Below are positions 52,894-61,814 of a stretch of 64,000 nucleotides of DNA, piece after piece. Source of the DNA: Nonomuraea sp. SYSU D8015 (GTDB lineage: Bacteria; Actinomycetota; Actinomycetes; Streptosporangiales; Streptosporangiaceae); contig NZ_VJYI01000005.1 in assembly GCF_008065375.1 (NCBI RefSeq), positions 310,001-374,000 of the forward strand, written 5' to 3'. How positions within the stretch are numbered: position 1 is the first letter of the stretch; every line of letters begins with the position of its first letter. The notes beneath the pieces are model-generated. The model was not told the origin of the DNA and ran no database searches. It saw nothing but the letters and a program-made list of their open reading frames with translations. The position numbers were made by a program, and so were the translations under genes.

Positions 52894-53934
52894 ATGAAGC
52901 AGTTCCCCGACTCGCCGCACGCGCCCGCGGAGACGCGTGCCTGGCCCCCCATCTCCGTCATCATGCCGGTCCTCAACGAGGAGCGGCACCTGCGCGAGGC
53001 CGTCGACCAGGTCCTCGCCCAGCACTACCCCGGTGAGATCGAGGTCGTGCTCGCCGTCGGCCCCTCACAGGACCGGACCCAGGAGGTCGCCGACGCCATC
53101 GCGGCGGCCGACCCCCGGGTGACCGTGGTGCCCAACCCGACCGGCCGCACCCCCAACGCGCTCAACGCCGCGATCGCCGCCTCCCGCAACGGCATCGTCG
53201 CCAGGGTGGACGGCCATGCCATGTTGCCCCCCGACTACCTGCGCATCGCGGTCGAGACGCTGGCGCAGACCGGCGCCGACAACGTCGGCGGCATCATGGC
53301 GGCCGAGGGCGTCACGCCGTTCGAACAGGCCGTCGCCTGCGCGATGACCTCCAAGATCGGCGTGGGCGCCGCCGCCTTCCACGTGGGCGGCACCGCCGGC
53401 CCCGCCGACACCGTCTACCTCGGCGTCTTCCGCCGCTCGGCGCTCGACCGGGTGGGCGGCTACGACGAGCACTTCCAGCGCGCCCAAGACTGGGAGATGA
53501 ACCACCGCATCCGCCAGAGCGGCGGCCTGGTCTGGTTCCAGCCGCGCATGCGGGTCTCCTACCGGCCGCGGCCCAACGTCAAGGCGCTGGCCAAGCAATA
53601 CTTCCACTACGGCCGCTGGCGGCGGGTGGTCGCGCGCACCCACGAGGGCACGATCAACCTGCGCTACCTCGCACCGCCGGCGGCGGTGCTGGCCATGCTG
53701 CTGGGTCTGGTCGTCTCGCCGTTCTTCCCGCTCGGCCTGATCGTCCCCGGCGGCTACGCGCTCGCCATCGTGGCGGGCTCGGTGCTGACCGGCGGCGGGC
53801 TGCCCATGGCGGCGCGGCTGCGGCTGCCCATCGTGTACGCCACCATGCACTGCTCCTGGGGCTGGGGCTTCCTCACGAGTCCGAAGAAGCTGGCCCGGCC
53901 GCCGAAGTCAGCACCCGCTCCACCGCCGCGTTGA
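52894..53934 (+). CDS. Family 2 glycosyltransferase (membrane-associated)
   Basis: A 346-residue GT-A enzyme with nucleotide-sugar motifs ISVIMPVLNEERHLREAV, VARVDGHAMLPPDY and acceptor-side QDWEMNHRIRQ, then two or three C-terminal hydrophobic segments (about 255-310). It resembles succinoglycan/cellobiosyl-type transferases. A GTG four codons upstream (52882) lies 3 bp after a TACAGT box, so a leaderless start there is possible. Its end overlaps the next convergent gene by 62 bp. Confidence 0.88.
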   Translation: MKQFPDSPHAPAETRAWPPISVIMPVLNEERHLREAVDQVLAQHYPGEIEVVLAVGPSQDRTQEVADAIAAADPRVTVVPNPTGRTPNALNAAIAASRNGIVARVDGHAMLPPDYLRIAVETLAQTGADNVGGIMAAEGVTPFEQAVACAMTSKIGVGAAAFHVGGTAGPADTVYLGVFRRSALDRVGGYDEHFQRAQDWEMNHRIRQSGGLVWFQPRMRVSYRPRPNVKALAKQYFHYGRWRRVVARTHEGTINLRYLAPPAAVLAMLLGLVVSPFFPLGLIVPGGYALAIVAGSVLTGGGLPMAARLRLPIVYATMHCSWGWGFLTSPKKLARPPKSAPAPPPR

Positions 53935-55675
53935 AGCGGGTCATCGCGTCCGGATACTCCGGGCCGAACAGGTAGCTCCTGAGCTTGATCCTGGCCCGGG
54001 CCAGCGTGTCCTCCCCGTCGAGGAAGTCCGCGAGCCCGGCCAGGTCCTCGCCGAGCAGCACGCCCGCCTCGGCGCTCGGATAGCGCTCGTGGAAGGCGCG
54101 CTCGGGCAGGCCGGCCACGTTGGTCACCGCGTACGGCTTCTCGCTGGCGAGGAAGTCGGCCACGACGCTGGAGATGTCGCTGATGAGCAGGTCGCACTCG
54201 TTGAAGCAGTCGTAGAGGTGCGGCTCGGGGCCGGTGACGATCAGATGCGTGATGCGCGGCCGCGTCCCGGAGGCCCGCGACGGGTGCCTGTCCTTCGACT
54301 TGGCCAGCTCGGCCGCCTCGATCATGGCCACGATCTTCCGGTGCGCGCGGAGGGCGCTCTTGTCGCGGCAGCCCGTGAGCGGGTGCGGTTTGTAGATCAC
54401 GCGGAGCGGGGGCTCGTGGTCGAGCAGCGCCCGCACGATGCGCGGGCCCATGGTGATCAGCGAGGTGTGGAACAGGTCGTCGTTCCAGCCCTCCCAGGTG
54501 GGGGCGTACAGGACGGTCCGGTACGGCAGCCCGGGGCCCTCCGTCGAGATGCCCTCCAGCTGCGGCCGGCCCACCTCGTGGATGTTCTCGTCCCGCACGC
54601 CCACCTTGGCCCGCCGGTAGCGGTCCCTCCCGGCGGGGCCGGCCACCCACACCTCGTCGTACACCCGGGAGAACGGGTTGAACGACGCCTCCTTGTCGCT
54701 GTCGCCGTGGTTGAGGAAGGCGCTGCGCAGGGTCGGGATGCGCAGCATGTGGACGTTCCTGCCGACGTTGGAGACGTACAGGCAGAGCTTGGCGCTGAAC
54801 AGGGCGCGGAAGCTCATCAGGTCGGCCGAGGACGGGATGCACACCATCGGCAGCGTGGAGGGCTCCAGGTGGGCGGCCATGCCGCGCTCGCGCAGCACGA
54901 CGATGGCCCGCCGGTCGATCCGCTCCAGCACGGGCAGCCACATCCTGGCCTGGTACGCGGCCGCGGTGGCGCCGGAGAAGTACAGGATGACCTCCGGGTC
55001 GTAGGCCCTGACCTGCTCGCTCACGACCTGGAGCACGCGAGCCTTGTCGGTGAGAGGCAGGGCCCGGCGCACGTACGGGATGAGCGCCAATGCCCCGGCG
55101 GCGCCCAGCACCAGCGCCAGGGCCGCGCCGGCGGCGGCCGCCACGGCGCCGGCCGCGGGCGGCACCGCACCGCCCGCCGCCGCGGCCGCGCCCGCCCCGG
55201 CGCCCAGCACGGGCAGGGCGTCCAGGTAGAGGAAGCGCACGCTCCGGGCGTCGCGCAGCCAGCGCGGTGGCAACTTCGGGATGCGCAGCGCCGACACGTC
55301 CAGGTTGCGAGTGGTGACCGGCATGCTGCCGAGCATCTGCCTGAGCCGCATGGCCAGGCCTGTGTGCGCGGCCCGCACCATGTGGAGGCCGAACCCGCCG
55401 GCGGCCACCGCCACGAACCACGCCGAGTCCGGCCCCGCCGTCCGCGCCACCAGCAGCAGCGCCGCCGTCTGGCGGGCCGCGAAGCGCAGGGTGATCCCCA
55501 GGTGCACCTTGCCGAGCAGGTCGAGCAGCCGCCTGGCGACCCGTGGCGCGGCGTACTCGGCGGCGTAGGAGACCGCGGCCACCGCCGCGAACGCCAGTGG
55601 CGCCGGCCAGAGGGCCGACGCCAGCAGTACGGGGTAGGAGCCGAGCAGCAGGACGATCACGATGAGTTTCCTCAT
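53873..55675 (-). CDS. CDP-glycerol/ribitol glycerophosphotransferase-family protein (TagF/TarL-like)
   Basis: A 600-residue protein. N-terminal hydrophobic segments (about 2-45, 62-85) and an Ala/Gly-rich membrane-like stretch (155-215) precede a C-terminal polyol-phosphotransferase domain. That domain has FLNHGDSDKEASFNPFSRVY, TVLYAPTWEGWNDD, VIYKPHPLTG and LLISDISSVVADFLASEKPY, the classic TagF/TarL motifs. It would add or polymerise glycerol- or ribitol-phosphate from the CDP-activated donor. The ATG at 55675 matches the first hydrophobic helix. The upstream TarI/TarJ-like gene is 26 bp away. Confidence 0.88.
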   Translation of the reverse strand: MRKLIVIVLLLGSYPVLLASALWPAPLAFAAVAAVSYAAEYAAPRVARRLLDLLGKVHLGITLRFAARQTAALLLVARTAGPDSAWFVAVAAGGFGLHMVRAAHTGLAMRLRQMLGSMPVTTRNLDVSALRIPKLPPRWLRDARSVRFLYLDALPVLGAGAGAAAAAGGAVPPAAGAVAAAAGAALALVLGAAGALALIPYVRRALPLTDKARVLQVVSEQVRAYDPEVILYFSGATAAAYQARMWLPVLERIDRRAIVVLRERGMAAHLEPSTLPMVCIPSSADLMSFRALFSAKLCLYVSNVGRNVHMLRIPTLRSAFLNHGDSDKEASFNPFSRVYDEVWVAGPAGRDRYRRAKVGVRDENIHEVGRPQLEGISTEGPGLPYRTVLYAPTWEGWNDDLFHTSLITMGPRIVRALLDHEPPLRVIYKPHPLTGCRDKSALRAHRKIVAMIEAAELAKSKDRHPSRASGTRPRITHLIVTGPEPHLYDCFNECDLLISDISSVVADFLASEKPYAVTNVAGLPERAFHERYPSAEAGVLLGEDLAGLADFLDGEDTLARARIKLRSYLFGPEYPDAMTRFNAAVERVLTSAAGPASSDS

Positions 55676-55701
55676 GTGATCGCACGGTAACAAGCGCCGG
55701 G

Positions 55702-56940
55702 TCAAGCGCCGTCCACGTGACCGTCTACCACCTGCCCGGAAAGATCGGAGATGAGGACGTCCAGCGAGGTCTGCGCGTCCGCGCGGGGAGACGTGGTGGT
55801 ATTCACGCAGTTCACCCTTATGCCGTCGGTCGCCCATTCGCGGGCCAGCGTCCGGGCCAGCGCGGCGACCGCGGCCCTGGCCGAGGCCTCCGGCGCGCCC
55901 TCGCCGGACGGGGCGTGCAGGAGCAGGCTCATGCGCAGGTGCGGACGGGCGGCCCGGGCCACGTTGAGCGCCCCCAGGTAGTGCACGGCCATGGCCTCGT
56001 CGGTCGGTGTGGCCATGGCCGCCGTGTGCACCACGTGGTCGATGTCGCCCATCCCGGCCAGCGCCTTCGCCACGGAGTCGGCCTCCTCCACGCGTACGCC
56101 GTCGCCCCGGGTGAACGTGCGCACCCGGGCGCCGTACGCGGCGGCCAGCCCGGCCACCTCATGATCGCCGAAGACCACCACGCTCCTGCCCGCCAGCCTG
56201 CTCCGGTCGCCCGCGGGCGCCTCGGTGCGCAACTGGAAGAGCAGCTCGGCGATGTGCAGGTCGGCGGGGTGGGTGATCTTGATGTTGTGCTCGCTCCCCG
56301 TCACCAGGTGGATCGGCACGTCGGGCAGGTAGCGCAGCACCACGCCGCAGTCGTCGGTGGCCGGTCGGCTGCCGAAGCCGGGGTCGGCCAGCGCCCGCTC
56401 GTACGCCTCCCTGATCACCGACAGCTTGAAGCACTGCGGCGTCTGGCTGCGCCGCAGCCGGGACCGGTCGAGCACCTCGCCGATGACCTCTCCGTCCGGC
56501 ACCGGCTCGGCCACCAGGACGGTGTCGGAGCTCGGGATCGCCACGTTGACGGCCTGATGCGTGCGCAGGGCGTCGACGCACTCGGCGATGATCCGGCGAT
56601 CCACGAGGGGGCGTACGGCGTCGTGCAACAGCACGTCGCACTCTTCGGTCCCCAGGGCCTGCAACGCCCGCCAGGTGCTCTCGGTGCGGCTCGCGCCACC
56701 CTCCACGACCTTGCTGACCTTGCGGTAGCCGCCCCTGGCCACGATCTCGCGTGCCCGGTCGGTGTATCCCGGCGTGATCAGCACCACGATCTCGTCGATC
56801 TCCGGCGCGCCCTCGAACACGGCCAGCGAATGCTCGAGGATGCTCCTCCCCGCGACCTCCACGAATTGCTTGGGAGTGGCCAACCCCACCCTCTGCCCGA
56901 CACCGGCCGCGAGAAGCACGCCAATCGACCGTGAACTCAT
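55702..56940 (-). CDS. Bifunctional cytidylyltransferase / SDR reductase (TarI-TarJ-like fusion)
   Basis: A 412-residue fusion. Residues 1-232 are an IspD/TarI nucleotidyltransferase (VLLAAGVGQRVGLATPKQF, VVEGGASRTESTW, LLHDAVRPLV, DDCGVVLRYL). Residues 245-405 are a short-chain dehydrogenase remnant-like domain (VVVFGDHEVAGLAAAYGA, VVHTAAMATP, INCVN-type RVNCVNTTTS). Such fusions make CDP-ribitol from ribulose 5-phosphate. The reductase half lacks a clear YxxxK and may be weakly active or structural. It feeds the polymerase-like protein next door. Confidence 0.87.
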   Translation of the reverse strand: MSSRSIGVLLAAGVGQRVGLATPKQFVEVAGRSILEHSLAVFEGAPEIDEIVVLITPGYTDRAREIVARGGYRKVSKVVEGGASRTESTWRALQALGTEECDVLLHDAVRPLVDRRIIAECVDALRTHQAVNVAIPSSDTVLVAEPVPDGEVIGEVLDRSRLRRSQTPQCFKLSVIREAYERALADPGFGSRPATDDCGVVLRYLPDVPIHLVTGSEHNIKITHPADLHIAELLFQLRTEAPAGDRSRLAGRSVVVFGDHEVAGLAAAYGARVRTFTRGDGVRVEEADSVAKALAGMGDIDHVVHTAAMATPTDEAMAVHYLGALNVARAARPHLRMSLLLHAPSGEGAPEASARAAVAALARTLAREWATDGIRVNCVNTTTSPRADAQTSLDVLISDLSGQVVDGHVDGA

Positions 56941-57066
56941 ACCGGCAGCGTACCGATGAGAGATCTGCTAAATGGACTGCCGCTACTGGCCTGACCAGTC
57001 TCGACAGTGGGGCGGCAGTCTGATGAGCAGGTTTCTTATCGGGGGTCCCACATCCGTGATATCGCG

Positions 57067-57095
57067 TTGACCGGTCGCTACGCTGAGGCTACGCA
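57067..57095 (+). promoter_or_regulatory. Probable promoter of the CDP-alcohol phosphotransferase operon
   Basis: TTGACC (57067-57072), a 17-bp spacer and TACGCA (57090-57095) form a sigma-70-like promoter about 45 bp before the TTG start at 57142. Confidence 0.4.
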
Positions 57096-57141
57096 CCCCC
57101 AAGTCCACGCACTCCCGCCCGACCGGTAGGAGACCTGCGCT

Positions 57142-58560
57142 TTGCCCGACTCGTCGACGATCCGCGAGAGCACGGCCACCTCGGTCGTGCTGCTCGCCAC
57201 GACCCCGGCCGGCAGGCTCTCCTGCGGCGACGGCACGCTGCTCGACCGGCTCGGCGACCAGCTCGCCACGCTGCCCGTGCGCGAGGTCCAGCTGCTGACC
57301 CCCGGCGGCGGGCTCGGGGCCGACCTCAGGGGCGTCGCGAAGCTCGCCAGGACCGCCACGGGCGCCGTCGCCGTCATCCCCGGTGACCTCGTGGCCCACC
57401 GCGAGGCGCTCGCGGTGCTGCTGGAGCACCCGGCGCACGACACCGGGGCGCTGGTCTCCCACGACGCGACCGCGGGCCCCCTCCGGCCGCCGGTGCGCGT
57501 CGAGGGCGGCAGGGTCGTCACCGCGGGCAGCTCGTTCCACATCGTCCCCGAGGCGAACGCCACGTTCCGGGGCGTGCTCCAGGCCGGCGAGCGCGACCTG
57601 GCCGCCCTCGCCGACGTGGCCGAGGAGCTGGCCGAGCTGGCCGACACCGGCAAGCTTGGGCCGGTCACCCCGGTCGAGGCCGTCGACCTCCTGCTGGTCG
57701 GGCTGGTCAGGACCGGCGTGGCGGTGCGGGCCGCCGCGATCGGGCCGCTGCACGCCGATCGCGTGGCCGGCCAGAACGCCGCGGACGCGGCCGTCGCCGC
57801 CCTGGCCGGCGTGGACGAGGCCCGGGTCAGGCTCGACACCTCGGTGAAGGAGGACGACGGCTTCTTCGCCACCTACTTCGTCTCCACCTGGTCCCGCTAC
57901 CTGATCAAGCCCGCCGTCAAACTCAAGGTCACTCCCAACACCGTCACCGGCGTCTCGTTCGGCCTGGCCCTGCTGGCGGCCGTCTGGTTCTCCGCGGGCA
58001 CCCAGAGCGGGCGCCTGGCCGGGGCGCTGCTGCTCTACCTGTCGTTCGCGCTCGACTGCCTCGACGGCCAGCTCGCCCGCTACACTCGCACGTTCTCCTC
58101 GCTCGGCGCCTGGGCGGACGGCATGTCCGACCGGTTCAAGGAGCTCATCGTCTACATCGGCCTGGCCTTCGGCTCGGCCGACCCCGCCATCTGGCACCTC
58201 GCCGCGGCCGCGATGATCGTGCTGGTCGTCCGGCACGCCATCCAGTACTCCTACGCAGGCGCCGCCGCGGACGCCGCCAGGGTCGGCGCGGCGTGGGCCC
58301 GGCCACCCCGATCCCTGCAGGAGTCGGCCGACACCAGGTCCGCGACGGGCGTGCTGAAGCTCGCCCAGCGCCTGGAGCGCCAGGCGGTCGTACGCTGGCT
58401 GAAGAAGATCGTCGTCCTGCCCATCGGCGAGCGGACCGCGTTGATCGCCGTCACCGCCGCCGTCTGGGACGCCCGGGCGACGTTCCTGGCCCTGCTCTGC
58501 TGGGGCGGCGTGGCGGCCGTCTACCAGCTCGCCGGACGGATGGCGAGGTCGGCACGATGA
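57142..58560 (+). CDS. CDP-alcohol phosphatidyltransferase with N-terminal nucleotidyltransferase-like domain
   Basis: A 472-residue protein. Residues 1-245 resemble a sugar nucleotidyltransferase fold without a clear catalytic signature (VAVIPGDLVAHREAL). Residues 255-470 are a CDP-alcohol phosphotransferase with the full motif DGQLARYTRTFSSLGAWADG plus MSD, and about six helices. It would transfer a phospho-alcohol from CDP to an acceptor at the membrane. The TTG start has RBS AGGAG; no ATG or GTG fits as well. Its stop overlaps the next gene (ATGA). Confidence 0.88.
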   Translation: MPDSSTIRESTATSVVLLATTPAGRLSCGDGTLLDRLGDQLATLPVREVQLLTPGGGLGADLRGVAKLARTATGAVAVIPGDLVAHREALAVLLEHPAHDTGALVSHDATAGPLRPPVRVEGGRVVTAGSSFHIVPEANATFRGVLQAGERDLAALADVAEELAELADTGKLGPVTPVEAVDLLLVGLVRTGVAVRAAAIGPLHADRVAGQNAADAAVAALAGVDEARVRLDTSVKEDDGFFATYFVSTWSRYLIKPAVKLKVTPNTVTGVSFGLALLAAVWFSAGTQSGRLAGALLLYLSFALDCLDGQLARYTRTFSSLGAWADGMSDRFKELIVYIGLAFGSADPAIWHLAAAAMIVLVVRHAIQYSYAGAAADAARVGAAWARPPRSLQESADTRSATGVLKLAQRLERQAVVRWLKKIVVLPIGERTALIAVTAAVWDARATFLALLCWGGVAAVYQLAGRMARSAR

Positions 58561-59180
58561 GCCCGGTTCACATGACCCCCGTGCCCAACAGCACGGTCGT
58601 GGCCTACCGCGACGACGGCCCGCTCTCGCGCGCCATGGGCCTGCTCGTGGCCGGGCAACTGCCGCCGCTGCCGCCGGTGCTCGCCGGCACGTTCGTCACC
58701 GGCGTGCTGCTGCTGCTCGGGGTGGCCGGCACGGACGGGCTGGCGGTGTTCGCGCCGGCCGTGACGCTGCTGCTGGCCGGGCCCGGCAGCACCCATCCGC
58801 ACGACGGCAGGGTCGACTGGCTCGTCCCGCCCATCCTGCGGGTGATCGAATACACCTTCGTCGCGGCGTGCGGGTTCGCGCACCAGCTCAACCCGGTGCT
58901 GATCTTCCTGTTGCTCGGGGCGCTGGCGTTCCACCATTATGATCTTGTTTATCGGCTGCGGCAGCGCGTCTATCCGCCGTCGTGGCTGGCCACGCTGGGG
59001 CTCGGCTGGGACGGGCGGATGATGGCGGTCTCGCTGGTCGCCCTCATGGGGCCGATGACCGCCGGCTACGCCCTGCTCGCGGTCTATCTGTGGGCGTTGT
59101 TCGGCTGGGAGAGCCTGACAAGCTGGCTGGCTGCGCCCCGATCCGGGGTGGAAGCAGCCGATATGGGAACGCAAGACTAA
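58557..59180 (+). CDS. DUF5941-type integral membrane protein
   Basis: A 207-residue membrane protein with about four or five spans after a short cytoplasmic N-terminus (VVAYRDDGPLSRAMGLLVAG). The central text HHYDLVYRLRQ and GLGWDGRMM is typical of a DUF5941-like family found beside CDP-alcohol phosphotransferases in actinomycetes. Function unknown; probably an accessory to the coupled upstream enzyme (ATGA overlap). Confidence 0.75.
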   Translation: MSPVHMTPVPNSTVVAYRDDGPLSRAMGLLVAGQLPPLPPVLAGTFVTGVLLLLGVAGTDGLAVFAPAVTLLLAGPGSTHPHDGRVDWLVPPILRVIEYTFVAACGFAHQLNPVLIFLLLGALAFHHYDLVYRLRQRVYPPSWLATLGLGWDGRMMAVSLVALMGPMTAGYALLAVYLWALFGWESLTSWLAAPRSGVEAADMGTQD

Positions 59181-59198
59181 CGCCGGATTACCCGCGGA

Positions 59199-59226
59199 GG
59201 GCCCAAAGGGAACTAACCTTTGGCCC
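59199..59226 (+). promoter_or_regulatory. Intergenic hairpin before the nucleotidyltransferase gene
   Basis: GGGCC-C-AAAGG (59199-59209) pairs with CCTTTGGCCC (59217-59226): 10 bp with one bulged C and a 7-nt loop, 32 bp before the TTG start. It may attenuate or process the operon mRNA. Confidence 0.45.
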
Positions 59227-59258
59227 ACACGTAGTCATGCTCGACTGAGGAGTGCACG

Positions 59259-59993
59259 TTGCTGGGAATGGTGCTGGCCGCTGGGGCCGGACGACGCCTG
59301 CGGCCGTACACCGACACGCTGCCCAAGGCGCTCGTGCCGGTCGACGGCGAAACCACGATCATGGACATCTCGCTGCGCAATCTGGCCGAGGTGGACCTCC
59401 GGGAGATCGTGGTCGTCGTCGGGTACGCGGCCCAGGCCGTGCACGATCGCAAGGCCGCCTTCGAGAAGAAATACGGCGTCCAGCTCACCCTGGTTCACAA
59501 CGACAAGGCCGAGGAGTGGAACAACGCCTACTCCCTGTGGTGCGCCCGCGACTACTTCTCCCAGGGCGCGCTGCTGGTCAACGGCGACACCGTGCACCCG
59601 GTCTCGGTCGAGAAGACGCTCCTGTCCGCCCCCGAGACGAGCGACATCCTCCTCGCCGTCGACAACGTCAAAAAGCTCGCCGACGAGGAGATGAAGGTCA
59701 CACTCTCGCCCGACGGCTCGCTGCGGCGCATCACCAAGCTGATGGATCCGGCCGAGGCCTACGGCGAGTACATCGGCGCCACCCTCATCAGGCCCGGCGC
59801 CGCCGAGCGGCTGGCCGACGCGCTGAGGGCCACGTTCGAGCGGGACCCGCAGCTCTACTACGAGGACGGCTACCAGGAGATGGTCGAGCGCGGCGAGACG
59901 ATCCACGCCGCGCCCATCGGCGAGGTCGACTGGGTCGAGGTGGACAACCACGACGACCTGGCCAAGGCCCGCACCATAGCCGTTCGCTACTGA
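59259..59993 (+). CDS. NTP-transferase domain protein (sugar/alcohol-phosphate nucleotidyltransferase)
   Basis: A 244-residue GT-A-like nucleotidyltransferase with the signature VLAAGAGRRLRPYTDTLPK, then VVVVGYAAQAVHD, NNAYSLWCARDYF, LLVNGDTVHP (metal Asp) and VDWVEVDNHDDL. It resembles cytidylyltransferases for choline-, inositol- or glycerol-phosphate. In this operon it is the natural candidate to make the CDP-alcohol used by the two phosphotransferases. The TTG start has RBS GAGGAG. Confidence 0.88.
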   Translation: MLGMVLAAGAGRRLRPYTDTLPKALVPVDGETTIMDISLRNLAEVDLREIVVVVGYAAQAVHDRKAAFEKKYGVQLTLVHNDKAEEWNNAYSLWCARDYFSQGALLVNGDTVHPVSVEKTLLSAPETSDILLAVDNVKKLADEEMKVTLSPDGSLRRITKLMDPAEAYGEYIGATLIRPGAAERLADALRATFERDPQLYYEDGYQEMVERGETIHAAPIGEVDWVEVDNHDDLAKARTIAVRY

Positions 59994-60003
59994 GGGGGCG
60001 GGC

Positions 60004-61062
60004 ATGCCGCTTCTCGCGAGGATGCTGCCGGCGCCGCTGACCATGCAGGTCAGGCGCGGCGCCGTGGCCGAGCTGGGCGCTCTGCTGGCCGACAGCAGGG
60101 TGGCCACCTCCGGCAGGGTGGCCGTGGCCGTGGGCCCCGGCCAGGGAGACCACATCGAGAGCCTGATCTCGCCGCAACTGGACGAGGCCCAGATGTTCAG
60201 GGTGGCCGACGGGTCGGTCGACGCGGCCGTCTCGCTCGGCGCCGACCTGCGCAAGGCCGCCTATGAGGTCGTGATCGGCGTCGGCGGCGGCAAGACCATC
60301 GACGTCACCAAATACGCCGCCTCGCTCGCGGGCATCCCGATGGTCGCGGTCGCCACCAACCTCTCCCACGACGGCATCTGCTCGCCCACGGCCTCCCTGG
60401 TCTACGAGGGAGGCAAGGGCTCGTTCGGGGTGCCGATGCCGCTGGCCATCCTGGTCGATCTCGACTTCGTGCACAACGCGCCGGAGTCGCTGGTCAGGGC
60501 GGGTGTGGGCGACGTGGTGAGCAACCTGTCGGCCATCGAGGACTGGCAGCTCGGCAACATCGAGCGCGGCGAGCCGATCGACGGGCTGGCCTGCTCTATG
60601 GCCCGCACGGCCGCCGAGGCGCTCATCGGGCGCACCGACTCCATCGAGTCCGACGCCTTCCTGACCGTGCTGGCCGAGTCCCTGATCCTCTCCGGCATGT
60701 CGATGGTGATCGCGGGATCCTCGCGGCCCGCGAGCGGTGGAGACCATGAGATCCTTCATGCCGTGGATCAGCTCTTCCCCGGCACCTCCAACCACGGCGA
60801 GCTGGCCGGCATCGGCGCCGCCTTCTGCTTCTTCCTGAGGGAGGACGAAGCCCGGGCCAACCAGGTCGTCGACTGCCTGCGCCGGCACGAGCTGCCGGTC
60901 GTGCCCGCCGACATCGGGCTGAGCGTCGCGCAGTTCGCCGAAGCCGTCGCGCTGGCGCCCAGCACTCGTCCCGGCCGTTACACGATCCTGGAGCACCTGC
61001 GCATGCAGGACTCGGAGATCCGCGATCGGGTGGGGGACTATGTCCGGGCCTTCGGTCGCTGA
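60004..61062 (+). CDS. Glycerol-1-phosphate dehydrogenase-like enzyme (AraM/EgsA family)
   Basis: A 352-residue iron/zinc-type polyol dehydrogenase related to archaeal glycerol-1-phosphate dehydrogenase and Bacillus AraM. NAD-binding GVGGGKTIDVTKYAA, AVATNLSHDGICSPTASLV, and metal-ligand regions around GDVVSNLSAIEDW, SGGDHEILHAVD and SNHGELAGIG are seen. It would reduce dihydroxyacetone phosphate or a similar ketose phosphate to the polyol phosphate activated by the preceding gene product. It overlaps the next gene by 23 bp. Confidence 0.88.
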   Translation: MPLLARMLPAPLTMQVRRGAVAELGALLADSRVATSGRVAVAVGPGQGDHIESLISPQLDEAQMFRVADGSVDAAVSLGADLRKAAYEVVIGVGGGKTIDVTKYAASLAGIPMVAVATNLSHDGICSPTASLVYEGGKGSFGVPMPLAILVDLDFVHNAPESLVRAGVGDVVSNLSAIEDWQLGNIERGEPIDGLACSMARTAAEALIGRTDSIESDAFLTVLAESLILSGMSMVIAGSSRPASGGDHEILHAVDQLFPGTSNHGELAGIGAAFCFFLREDEARANQVVDCLRRHELPVVPADIGLSVAQFAEAVALAPSTRPGRYTILEHLRMQDSEIRDRVGDYVRAFGR

Positions 61063-61807
61063 GCTGCGGCGGGTCGCCCAGCCCGCCGGCCACCTCGAGC
61101 GCAGGAACGGCGAGCACTGGGCGGGCGCGCTCTACATGCGCCGGTTGTCGATCTACGTCACCTGGCTCATGACCAAGACGCCCGTCACGCCCAACCAGCT
61201 CACCTGGGTGATGACGGTGGCCGGCATCGCGGGCGGCGTCGTGCTGGCCCTGCCGGGGCTGTGGGCCGCCGTGGCCGCCGCCCTGCTCATCCAGGTCTAC
61301 CTGCTGCTCGACTGCTCCGACGGCGAGCTCGCCCGCTGGACGGGCAAGACCTCGCTGGCCGGCGTCTACCTCGACCGCGTCGGCGCCTACTTCGCCGAGG
61401 CGGCGGTGCTCGTCGGGCTGGGCTGGCGGGCGTCGGCGGTGCTGCCCGACTGGCACACCGTCCTGGGCCTGGCCGCCGCGCTCGGCGCGATCCTCATCAA
61501 GGCCGAGACCGATCTCGTTGAGGTGGCCCGGGCCAAGGGCGGGCTGCCGGCCGCCACCGAGGCGTCCGGGGTGCAGTTCCGCTCCGGGCTGCTGGGGCTG
61601 GGCCGGCGGGTGCTCGCCGCCACGAGGTTCCACCGCATCGTGCAGCCGATCGAGCTGTCCATGCTCGCCCTGGCCACCGCGGTGATCGACGTGGTGAGGG
61701 GCGATCTGACGGCCACCCGGGTGCTGCTGGCGGCCTGTTTCGTCGCCGCCTGTCTACAAGTCATTCTGCATTTGGTAAGTATCCTCGCGTCGCGGCGGCT
61801 GGCGTGA
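61040..61807 (+). CDS. CDP-alcohol phosphatidyltransferase (variant active site)
   Basis: A 255-residue membrane enzyme with about six helices. The motif reads DGELARWTGKTSLAGVYLDR followed by VGA: the last Asp of the canonical DGxxARx8Gx3Dx3D is Ala. In CDP-alcohol phosphotransferases that fourth Asp is regarded as the catalytic base. The other Asp residues are present. Either a different residue serves as base, or the enzyme is altered in function. It is the last gene of the five-gene operon. Confidence 0.85.
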   Translation: MSGPSVAELRRVAQPAGHLERRNGEHWAGALYMRRLSIYVTWLMTKTPVTPNQLTWVMTVAGIAGGVVLALPGLWAAVAAALLIQVYLLLDCSDGELARWTGKTSLAGVYLDRVGAYFAEAAVLVGLGWRASAVLPDWHTVLGLAAALGAILIKAETDLVEVARAKGGLPAATEASGVQFRSGLLGLGRRVLAATRFHRIVQPIELSMLALATAVIDVVRGDLTATRVLLAACFVAACLQVILHLVSILASRRLA

Positions 61808-61814
61808 TCTCATG

